Assembly: GCF_024623785.1 (NCBI RefSeq)
Contig: NZ_JANKBZ010000025.1
Span: forward strand, 62,001-126,000
Direction of reading: 5' to 3'
DNA: 64,000 bases
Origin: Archangium lipolyticum
GTDB taxonomy: Bacteria; Myxococcota; Myxococcia; Myxococcales; Myxococcaceae
Below the pieces are notes generated by a model. The model was not told where the DNA came from. It was given only the letters and a program-made list of their open reading frames with translations, and did no database searches. This document shows positions 26,053-33,375 of this stretch, in pieces (position 1 is the first letter of the stretch; each line of letters starts with the position of its first letter). Made by a program: the position numbers and the translations under genes.

Positions 26053-27338
26053 TGGTCGCCCCAGGTGAAGCCGGTTCCCACCGTGAAGGTGACACCCCGG
26101 GACCAGGGTGACACCGCGGGCGCGAAGGCCCGGTACTGCGCCTCCGCGCTCAGGGAGACCTTTCGGTTGAGCTGCGCGTGGAGACGCAGGCCGACCGGCA
26201 GCTCCGGATGGAGCGTCCGGTTCAGGGCGAACAGGCCCGCGCCCGCCGTGGCGCGCAGGTCGAGCCCGCCCGACTGGCCGAGCCGCGCCGTCAGCAGGGG
26301 CGGAGAGAGCAGCGCCAGGGACCAGATGCCGGTTCCACCCAGGAGCGGATTGCCCAGGGCCCGCGCGTAGCTGGCCGAGAGCCCCATTGCCCAGGGAAGG
26401 GGGAACAGGGCTCGAGCGCCCGCCACCGGAGTCGTGGCGCGGAGCGAGGTGACGGCTCCTCCCAGGAGCTCCAGGGCGAGGGCAGGGGAGGGCTTCCAGC
26501 CCGGCTTCGCGGCCTGCTGATTCCGAGCCTCCGCCAGCGCGGTGAGCCGCGCCGTGGCCCAGAGGAGGAAGGCGCGGGAGTAGGCCTCGGCGGAGCCGAC
26601 TCGCGCGTTCACGAAGTCCTCGTACGCCGAGGGGTCCACCTTCCACGTCCGCCCCTGCCAGCGCACCTCCGTCGAGTCGAAGGCGTTGCCCACCACGCCA
26701 TAGCCGCCGAACGCCCCCGGCTTGTGGGGCGTGGGCTCGGCCCAGAACGCGCTCCAGGGGATGGCTCCCCCCTCCACGGGTAGCGTGCCCGTGCGCACCA
26801 CCTCCAGTGTCTCCCGGGCCAGCGCGAGCTGGGCCTCCTCGCCGGAGAGCGGGGCGAGCTGCCTTCCGGGGGCGGCCGAACCCACCTTCGGCTCATGCTG
26901 CTCGAAGCGATCCGTGAGTCCGTGCATCACCGGCACCACGTGCATCGGGACGCCCATGTCCTGGATGTGGTGCACCAGGTGGCCGACGCGATCGAAGGCC
27001 CGCGCCAGGTCTCCGTTGCTCGCGGCCTCCTCGGCCTCCCGCCACAGGACGCGCACACGGACACCGGAGTCCTTGCGGATGGCGGAGTCGAGCGACACGC
27101 CCGGGTGGAAGAAGTGATGATAGCCGGTCCACTTGACGAAGAGGTTCAGGTCCTCGGCCCGGCTGCCCTCCACTACGGCCTCGCGGTGGGCCGCGAGCGC
27201 GGACGGAGCGCCCGCTTCGAGCGCGGCGTCGATGGAGGCCCGGGTCATGGCCTCATGGGCGGGGACGGAGAAGGCGCTCGCGCCCAGGGGCAGCAGGACG
27301 GCGAGCAGGAGCGGGAGGCAGGAGCGTGCGGAGCGCAT
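26049..27338 (-). CDS. Exported zinc-dependent phospholipase C-like protein with beta-rich C-terminus
   Basis: Protein of 429 residues with a signal peptide ending ASAFS. The N-terminal half resembles the S1/P1 nuclease-zinc phospholipase C fold: His-rich helices FSVPAHEAMT, YHHFFHP and HLVHHIQDMGVPMHV supply metal ligands. From about residue 290 the sequence changes to short Gly/Leu strands ending in an aromatic-containing TGFTWGDH, as in outer-membrane or autotransported beta domains. If active it would act on phospholipids outside the cell. ATG 27338 gives a signal peptide at once; the in-frame extension upstream does not. Confidence 0.65.
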   Translation of the reverse strand: MRSARSCLPLLLAVLLPLGASAFSVPAHEAMTRASIDAALEAGAPSALAAHREAVVEGSRAEDLNLFVKWTGYHHFFHPGVSLDSAIRKDSGVRVRVLWREAEEAASNGDLARAFDRVGHLVHHIQDMGVPMHVVPVMHGLTDRFEQHEPKVGSAAPGRQLAPLSGEEAQLALARETLEVVRTGTLPVEGGAIPWSAFWAEPTPHKPGAFGGYGVVGNAFDSTEVRWQGRTWKVDPSAYEDFVNARVGSAEAYSRAFLLWATARLTALAEARNQQAAKPGWKPSPALALELLGGAVTSLRATTPVAGARALFPLPWAMGLSASYARALGNPLLGGTGIWSLALLSPPLLTARLGQSGGLDLRATAGAGLFALNRTLHPELPVGLRLHAQLNRKVSLSAEAQYRAFAPAVSPWSRGVTFTVGTGFTWGDH

Positions 27339-27451
27339 GCGGGGAGCCAGCCTAACCTTTCTCGATTCCCGCCGTTTCCCGTGGGTCCACCAGAGGGGAG
27401 CGCCTGCTCGGACGGCTGCGCCCTGATGGTTGATTTCCACCAATACCTGAC

Positions 27452-27474
27452 TGGCGGACAGTTCACCTCCGCCA
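27452..27474. promoter_or_regulatory. Palindrome upstream of the chemoreceptor
   Basis: TGGCGGA (27452-27458) and TCCGCCA (27468-27474) are a perfect inverted repeat with a 9-base centre. A third half-site, TGGCGGA, occurs at 27501-27507, just before the start at 27526. This suggests an operator with a spare half-site. Confidence 0.35.
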
Positions 27475-27525
27475 AATCGAGCCAGTCTCTGTTCACGGGA
27501 TGGCGGAGCCTCGTATGCTAAGGCC

Positions 27526-29364
27526 GTGTCCGCAAGCCCGCCCGCCCTGTCCTACGAACCCGGCCCGCTCACGCGCCGGATCTTCCTGACGCAGCAACTC
27601 TACACCCTCTTCGGGGCACCCCCGTTGGTGTACCTGATGGTGCTCATCAGCGGGCTCCAGGGGGACGAGGCCACGTCCATTACGCGGACGATCGTGCCGC
27701 CCCTGGCCCTCGTCATCGGGTGCATTTCTCCGTACCTCATCATCCGGCTGGCGGTCCGGTACGGGCTGTCGCTGTCCCCCGGCGAGGCTCCGGAACACCG
27801 GATGACACGGCTCCTGAAGGTTCCCGGCATCATCAGCGCGGGGATCATCCTCAACACCGTGTCCGCGGCGGTCATCTTCACGTCCGCCGCGGTCGTCCTC
27901 CATGGCAAGAGCGCCTGGATCATCCCCTGGGCCGTGGTGGCCCTGGGTCTGTTGGTGTCGCTGCTGATGCTCCAGCAGCGGGTCGCCTTCGAGAAGATCC
28001 TTCGCCCCTATGCCATCGCGGACTTCCATAAGGCGTCGGGCCGGGTCTCCCAGGTGAGCAGTGGGTTCTTGTGGCCCCGTCAGTCGTGGTACCTCCCCTA
28101 CGCCTTCGCCCTCTTCGTGGCCTGCACGCTGGTGGCGACGGCCTCCATCATCGGCAGGCAGGCCTATGTGGCCCACGAGTTCCTGATGGACCGGCTCCTC
28201 CAGGGCGGGGTGAGCCCGGAGCAGACGATCGTCTTTGTGCGTGAGTCCATCCAGATGCTCACCGAGGGCTCCATCCTGCCGGTGGCGCTGGTGGGGGCCT
28301 TCCTGCTCGTCTCCGCCGCGCTCGCGGCCTGGAATCTGGCCCAGCAGCAGAAGGAGGGCACGGAGAGCGTTCAGCGCGCCATGGAGAACCTGGTGCACGG
28401 CAAGCCCCAGCTCCCGGATTGGATCTCCACCGACGAGGTGGGGGTCCTCTCGGCGACCACGGCCCGCATCTTCGAGCAGCTCAAGGCGTTCTCCTTCTCG
28501 TTGCAGTCGTCCGCGCAGTCGCTGCGTGACTGCGCCGAGCAGCTCGGGGACTCGACCGTCAAGCAGACCGAGGTGCTGACGCACCAGGCCGCCGCCCTGC
28601 AGGAGACCCAGGTCACGGCCCAGGAGATCAAGCACACCTCGGTGCTCGCGTCGCAGAAGGCGGAAAACGTCCTCCAGCTCACCGAGCGAGCCAACGAGAT
28701 CAGTGTCCAGGGCGAGAGTGCCCTCCAGCAGGGTCTGACGGGCATTCAGCAGATTGGTACGCAGGTCCGGGAGATGGCCACGAGCATCCGGGCCCTCGAC
28801 GAGCGTGCCCGGCAGATCGCTCACATCACCACGCTGGTGAAGGGCCTGGCCGACCGCTCCAACATGCTCGCGCTCAACGCCGCCATCGAGTCGGTGCGCT
28901 CCGGGGACGCCGGCAAGGGCTTCGGAGTGGTGGCGCGGGAGATCCGCACCCTGGCCGATCAGTCCATCAAGGCCACCCGGGACATCAGCGAGATCCTCGA
29001 GGACATCGGCAACGCCATTCTTTCCGCCGTGTCGCTCATGGAGCGAGGCTCCGAGCGCGTGGAGGTGAGCCTCGGGCAGATCCGCGACTTCAGTACCCAG
29101 GTGCAGCAGATCTCCAACATCGTCCGGGAAAACGCCACCTCGGTGCGGCAGATCACCGCCGCCGTGGGTCAGCAGGACGTGGGCATCGCGCAGATCTTCC
29201 AGGCCGTCAGCGATCTGTCGAAGGGCATGGATCAGGCCATGCACCAGCTGCGGACCTCGGACGACGTGCTCTCCCGGGTCCGGGGTGTGGCGGAGCAGGT
29301 CTCCGGCATCGTCAGCCGCTACGGCTGGCAGAACCTGGATGAGGTGCCCCCGCCCCGCTCGTGA
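27526..29364 (+). CDS. Methyl-accepting chemotaxis-type receptor with six-helix membrane domain
   Basis: Receptor of 612 residues. Six hydrophobic helices fill residues 25-290, with no large periplasmic ligand domain; the biggest loop is about 50 residues between helices 5 and 6. The cytoplasmic part is a long coiled-coil signalling hairpin. Its tip, LADRSNMLALNAAIESVRSGDAGKGFGVVA (features: NMLALNAAIE tip and GKGFGVVA), is the CheA/CheW contact region. This suggests sensing within or at the membrane rather than of periplasmic ligands. The start is GTG 27526, with AAGG close upstream. No che genes are adjacent. Confidence 0.85.
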   Translation: MSASPPALSYEPGPLTRRIFLTQQLYTLFGAPPLVYLMVLISGLQGDEATSITRTIVPPLALVIGCISPYLIIRLAVRYGLSLSPGEAPEHRMTRLLKVPGIISAGIILNTVSAAVIFTSAAVVLHGKSAWIIPWAVVALGLLVSLLMLQQRVAFEKILRPYAIADFHKASGRVSQVSSGFLWPRQSWYLPYAFALFVACTLVATASIIGRQAYVAHEFLMDRLLQGGVSPEQTIVFVRESIQMLTEGSILPVALVGAFLLVSAALAAWNLAQQQKEGTESVQRAMENLVHGKPQLPDWISTDEVGVLSATTARIFEQLKAFSFSLQSSAQSLRDCAEQLGDSTVKQTEVLTHQAAALQETQVTAQEIKHTSVLASQKAENVLQLTERANEISVQGESALQQGLTGIQQIGTQVREMATSIRALDERARQIAHITTLVKGLADRSNMLALNAAIESVRSGDAGKGFGVVAREIRTLADQSIKATRDISEILEDIGNAILSAVSLMERGSERVEVSLGQIRDFSTQVQQISNIVRENATSVRQITAAVGQQDVGIAQIFQAVSDLSKGMDQAMHQLRTSDDVLSRVRGVAEQVSGIVSRYGWQNLDEVPPPRS

Positions 29365-29371
29365 GGGGGGC

Positions 29372-30031
29372 TCAGCCGTTCCGCGCCAGGATGTCGGGCA
29401 GCGCGGACAGGTCGCGGACGACGTTGCGCTCCAGGTCGTGCGCCGGGCGCTGGCGCTCCACATGCCAGGCCCTCATGCCGAGGAGCTCCGCGCCCGAGAC
29501 GTTGGCCTTCTCGTCATCGAGGAACAGGCAGCGCGACGCCTCCAACCCGAGCATCTCCAGGACGCGCTGGTAGGCCTCCGGAGCCGGCTTGGTCGCGCCT
29601 GTCGCCTGTGGGTTGCAGATGACGTCCACCAGGTCGTCCAGCCCCATGTGCGTCAGGGGTTCCTGCAGGTCGACGAGCGGCGTGTTGGACAGCACGGCGA
29701 CGCGCAGGCCCCGGTGCCGTGCCTCCAGCAGGGCGGGCCGTGCATCCGGGAAGGCTTGGAAGAGGTCGAGGTAGCGGAAAGACTTGAGCTCCCGCAGCAC
29801 CTCGGGCGAGAGCTTCAAGCGAACGCTCAGGTCGTCCCAGAAATCATCCCAGCGCAGGGCCCCCGGCCGCAGGTGTTTCTGACTCTCCTGCACCCACCGG
29901 TTCCACTCCTGGACGATGCCTCCGAGCGACAGGGGCAGCAGCTGGCTGAAGAATGCCGCCGCCTTCCGATAGTTCAGGTCGGCCAGGACGCCGTCGTGAT
30001 CGAAGATGATGGCTTCGAGGGGCATTCGCAT
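29372..30031 (-). CDS. HAD-family phosphatase paired with a terpene cyclase
   Basis: Soluble HAD hydrolase of 219 residues, subfamily I layout. The nucleophile motif FDHDGVL has D11 and D13, with a helical cap at about 20-90. Motif II is LSNTP, motif III Lys is in TKPAPEAY, and motif IV is FLDDEKAN. All catalytic residues are present. It starts 8 bases after the stop of the class II terpene cyclase on the same strand, so the two are almost certainly one transcript. By analogy with fused cyclase-HAD enzymes that make drimenol, it may remove the diphosphate from the cyclised product. A housekeeping phosphatase role is the alternative. Confidence 0.85.
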   Translation of the reverse strand: MRMPLEAIIFDHDGVLADLNYRKAAAFFSQLLPLSLGGIVQEWNRWVQESQKHLRPGALRWDDFWDDLSVRLKLSPEVLRELKSFRYLDLFQAFPDARPALLEARHRGLRVAVLSNTPLVDLQEPLTHMGLDDLVDVICNPQATGATKPAPEAYQRVLEMLGLEASRCLFLDDEKANVSGAELLGMRAWHVERQRPAHDLERNVVRDLSALPDILARNG

Positions 30032-30039
30032 TGGCTGGC

Positions 30040-31584
30040 TCAGCGAGAGAGGTCGTCCCGGTTGAGCTCCAGTGCGAGCATGGCGCTGAGCTCGAAGATG
30101 CGATCCAGCCGGTAGGGGCGATACAGCTCCTTACCAATCCAGTAATGCTCGCGCTGCTCCGGGGGGACGTCCTCCTTCTGTGCCAGCATCCATCTGGCGG
30201 CCCGCTGCAGGGCGGGTCTCACCAGGGCGCCGAAGTCGGCGTGTGTCCGCAATCCGAGCAGGGCCTGGACGGCGTAGGACGTCTCCGAGAGCGTGGACAC
30301 CTGGGCCACGCCCCAGCCACCATCCTTGCGCTGGGTCTCCAGCAGGGCTTTCACCGCGGTCTGCAGGGCTCCCGTGGCGCCGGCCCGGATGAGCGCGAGC
30401 ACCACCTGGGAGGTGGTGTACAGCCAGGAGATGTGCCACTTGTCCACCATCCACCGTCCATCGCCGCCCTGCTTCTCCAGGAGCCAGTTGACCAGCCCCT
30501 TCACGTCCTTGCCGAGCTCCGCCAACGCCATCACTCCATGGGCGGTCGTCGTCACGGAGGGCTGCAGCTCGTACTCGTAGGTGATGAACTGCCCATCCGC
30601 GAGCTGGTAGCGCGAGAGCTGGTTCCCATCCATCTGGTATCCCGCTCCCTTCAGGGTGACGATGCTGGTGGAGGTGAGATCTCCATCACACACGAAGTGA
30701 GCGCTCATGCCGTAGCCCTCCTTGGGCCGCAACGCCTGGCGCAGGTCCTCGAGCTGGGGCCGGACGACGTCCTGGAGGTCCGGATGGTTCAACAGCCCTG
30801 TGATGAACAGGGCATAGAGGCACCAGGACTGCTCGAAGTGGTGGATGGGCCAGACCGTTGGGACGACCCCGGGGATTCCAGCCCCGCTGGCTTCGGCGGA
30901 CTCCCGGAGGAAACGCTCCGCGCCCTGGCGCTCCTCGGAGCGGTCTGGGAAGGCCGCCTTGTGCAGGTGCACCCAATACGCGGTGGCCGCCGGGCTGTTG
31001 CCGACTCCGCCCGATTCGTCCAGCACCGCGAGGTCCGGCGCGGTGCCCCATGACTCCCAGCCATGGATGGGCGCGGTGGCCTTCCGGGGCTTCATGCGGG
31101 CGATCAGCCCCCGCCGCCGGTCTCCCAGCGCGCGCACCGTCTGGAAGGGCTTTTGCGGCAGATCGATGCCCGCCTCGGCGGCCTCGCCCAGGAGCCGGGG
31201 CAGGGTGAGCTCGGCGGCGACGGGGATGTCGTCCGGCAGGGCGCCCTCGAAGGCCCACTCGCCCGCATGGTCCCGGAAGAACGCGATGCCACGTTCCACC
31301 GCCCGCCGGATCTCCGGGCTGTCTCCTCCGGACTGGCGCAGCGCCAGTACAGCCGCGAGCGTCGGAATGTGCCTCGCCAGGGGCAGCACTTCGGGTGCCC
31401 AACCCCCGTCCGGCCGCTGTTGCCGCAGCAGCCAGTCGATGGCTGGCCGGGGATCCTGAGGCGGGGCGTATCGCAGCACCTGCGCCGTGTCATAGATGGA
31501 CGGGGAGAGGACTCCACCTTGTGCGCCGAGCGCCTGAATCTCGACTCTCAACTGCGCGATGAACCGCTCGATGGTGGGGGTCAT
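30040..31584 (-). CDS. Class II terpene (diterpene/sesquiterpene-type) cyclase
   Basis: Protein of 514 residues, the length of bacterial class II cyclases (copalyl- and halimadienyl-diphosphate synthases). The N-terminal SPSIYDTAQV (27-36) matches their SPSxYDTAWV signature. QW-like repeats are at RPDGGW (57-62) and KDGGWG (420-425). The acid motif DxDD/DxDTT appears as D300-G-D302-L-T304; the middle Asp, the proton donor of the family, is kept, while the next position is Leu. Squalene-type enzymes are longer. It would cyclise a linear prenyl diphosphate by protonation and leave the diphosphate in place, which fits the phosphatase next door. ATG 31584 is used; the longer frame upstream is antisense to the mannosyltransferase. 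Confidence 0.82.
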   Translation of the reverse strand: MTPTIERFIAQLRVEIQALGAQGGVLSPSIYDTAQVLRYAPPQDPRPAIDWLLRQQRPDGGWAPEVLPLARHIPTLAAVLALRQSGGDSPEIRRAVERGIAFFRDHAGEWAFEGALPDDIPVAAELTLPRLLGEAAEAGIDLPQKPFQTVRALGDRRRGLIARMKPRKATAPIHGWESWGTAPDLAVLDESGGVGNSPAATAYWVHLHKAAFPDRSEERQGAERFLRESAEASGAGIPGVVPTVWPIHHFEQSWCLYALFITGLLNHPDLQDVVRPQLEDLRQALRPKEGYGMSAHFVCDGDLTSTSIVTLKGAGYQMDGNQLSRYQLADGQFITYEYELQPSVTTTAHGVMALAELGKDVKGLVNWLLEKQGGDGRWMVDKWHISWLYTTSQVVLALIRAGATGALQTAVKALLETQRKDGGWGVAQVSTLSETSYAVQALLGLRTHADFGALVRPALQRAARWMLAQKEDVPPEQREHYWIGKELYRPYRLDRIFELSAMLALELNRDDLSR

Positions 31585-31710
31585 GCAGAAGCACCTGAAG
31601 GGGGGGAAACGACTGCCTAACACGGCTGGACCCCCCAGAAAAACCGTCGTCCGGAGAGCGGGCGTCCCACGCAGCGCAGGGTGGCAGGCAGGGGCGCGAG
31701 CCGAGCGCCC

Positions 31711-33204
31711 ATGTCTTCTTCGTTGCCCCGGTATCCGGACTATGATCACGCCCCCGTGGACTCCGGATCCCGACTTGCGGCTGTCTCGATATCCCCTGCC
31801 GGCTCTGGCGCGCAGACCCGGCGTTGGCTGGTGCTGTGCACGCTGGCGGCGATCCCCAGCATCCTGGCGGTAGCGCAGCTCGGGCGCATCCACCCGGACG
31901 AGGTGTACCAGGTGCTGGAGCCCGCCTGGTACCGCGCCCATGGCTACGGAGTGATGTCCTGGGAGTGGAAGGAGGGCATCCGCAACTGGGCCATCCCCGG
32001 GCTGTTCTCCTGGCTGCTGCGGCTCTGCCGGGTGCTGGGCATCGAGCATCCCCTGGGGTACCGGGCGGTGCTGGAGCTGCCCCAGTACGCGCTGCACCTG
32101 GCGGCGTTGGCCGCCGTGGAGCGGTGGTCTCGGCGGAGCTTGCCCGTGTACGGGGCCTGGCTGGCCACCGCGCTGGTCGCCCTCTACCGCCCGGTGCTGG
32201 AGTACGCGGGGCGGACACTCAGCGAGTCCTTCTCCGCCGCCTTCCTGGTGCTGGCCTTCGAGCGGATCGCCTCTTCCGAGGAGGGGGAATCGCCGGAGCG
32301 CCGGCTGCGCCGGGGCATGGTGGCCGGGGCGCTGCTGGGCCTGGCGGTCGTCTCCCGGTATGGCTCGATGGTCTTCGTCATCGCCAGCCTGGGCTGGCTG
32401 CTGGCGGGACGCCAATGGCGTGTCCTCGGCGGCTGGGTGATGGGGGGCGCGGGAGTGGCCCTGGGCCTGGCGCTGCTCGACTGGCTCACCTGGGGCAGGC
32501 CGCTCCACTCCCTCTGGGCCTACACCACGTTCAATGTCTTCTCCGGGCAGGCGGCGGAAAAGTTCGGCGCCGAGCCTCCCGGCTATTACGTCCCCATCTG
32601 GTTGAAGGTGCTCCCGCTCTGGAGCTGGTTCGGCCTGTGGGGGGTGCTCCGCCGCCACCGGAGCGCCCTGCCATTCCTGGGGAGCGCTGCGCTCTACCTG
32701 GTGGCCATCAGTGCCACGGCGCACAAGGAGGATCGCTTCCTCTACCCGGCCACGGTGCTCTGGGTGGTGGGGACCGCGCCGGCCACGGTGGAGCTGTTCG
32801 TGTCGCTCCGGCTCATCCAGGTCCGCGCGGCCGCCGCGCTGGGGGCCCTGGTCCTGTCACTGGCGACGCCGTTGCGGCTCGAGCCTCCGCGGAAGAAGGA
32901 CCACTTCCAGGCCATCGTTCGCGCCACGCGCTCGCCGGACACCCGGGGCCTCCTCTACATCAACGAGGTGCCCAACGAGAGCGTGTGGGGCGCGGGGGGC
33001 TACTTCTACATCGGCAAGGACATTCCCTGGCTGACCGCGGACCGGCCCGGGGACGCGAACTTCCAGGCCGCGATGAAAGACCCCACCTACAACCGGGTGG
33101 TGACGTTCCGGAGTCTGGCGGTGCCCGAGCTGGAGCGGCACGGCTTCTCCGTAGTGGAGCGGATCGGCCGGGCGACGGTGCTCGCGCGCGGCTCGGGCGG
33201 GTGA
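31711..33204 (+). CDS. GT22/ALG9-type membrane mannosyltransferase
   Basis: Polytopic membrane glycosyltransferase of 497 residues using a lipid-linked sugar donor. The first lumenal/periplasmic loop has HPDEVYQVLEPA, the GT22 acidic motif. The later loop has HKEDRFLYP, nearly identical to the HKEERF motif of ALG9/PIG-B enzymes. About ten hydrophobic helices lie between. In bacteria these proteins are scattered and their acceptors mostly unknown. ATG 31711 is chosen, with a weak ribosome binding site. It is divergent from the terpene cyclase, with 126 bases between starts. Confidence 0.78.
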   Translation: MSSSLPRYPDYDHAPVDSGSRLAAVSISPAGSGAQTRRWLVLCTLAAIPSILAVAQLGRIHPDEVYQVLEPAWYRAHGYGVMSWEWKEGIRNWAIPGLFSWLLRLCRVLGIEHPLGYRAVLELPQYALHLAALAAVERWSRRSLPVYGAWLATALVALYRPVLEYAGRTLSESFSAAFLVLAFERIASSEEGESPERRLRRGMVAGALLGLAVVSRYGSMVFVIASLGWLLAGRQWRVLGGWVMGGAGVALGLALLDWLTWGRPLHSLWAYTTFNVFSGQAAEKFGAEPPGYYVPIWLKVLPLWSWFGLWGVLRRHRSALPFLGSAALYLVAISATAHKEDRFLYPATVLWVVGTAPATVELFVSLRLIQVRAAAALGALVLSLATPLRLEPPRKKDHFQAIVRATRSPDTRGLLYINEVPNESVWGAGGYFYIGKDIPWLTADRPGDANFQAAMKDPTYNRVVTFRSLAVPELERHGFSVVERIGRATVLARGSGG

Positions 33205-33375
33205 GGCGCTCCCTCCACCGCGCCTGTTTCTTCTAGTGGACCAAAAGGAATGGGGTCGCGGCCCACCGCGGGCCGCTTCGTTCGCCATTGCTCACGAAGG
33301 GCCGACACGGGGGCAGTCGAGCCCTCGCCAATACACCCGCCGTGAATATGTGGAGCGGCTCACGGAGGTGGTGCG

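Noticed and set aside
31585-32724. Upstream extension of the terpene cyclase frame
   Set aside because: The extension is antisense to the mannosyltransferase. The cyclase signature begins right after ATG 31584, and 514 residues is the normal length.
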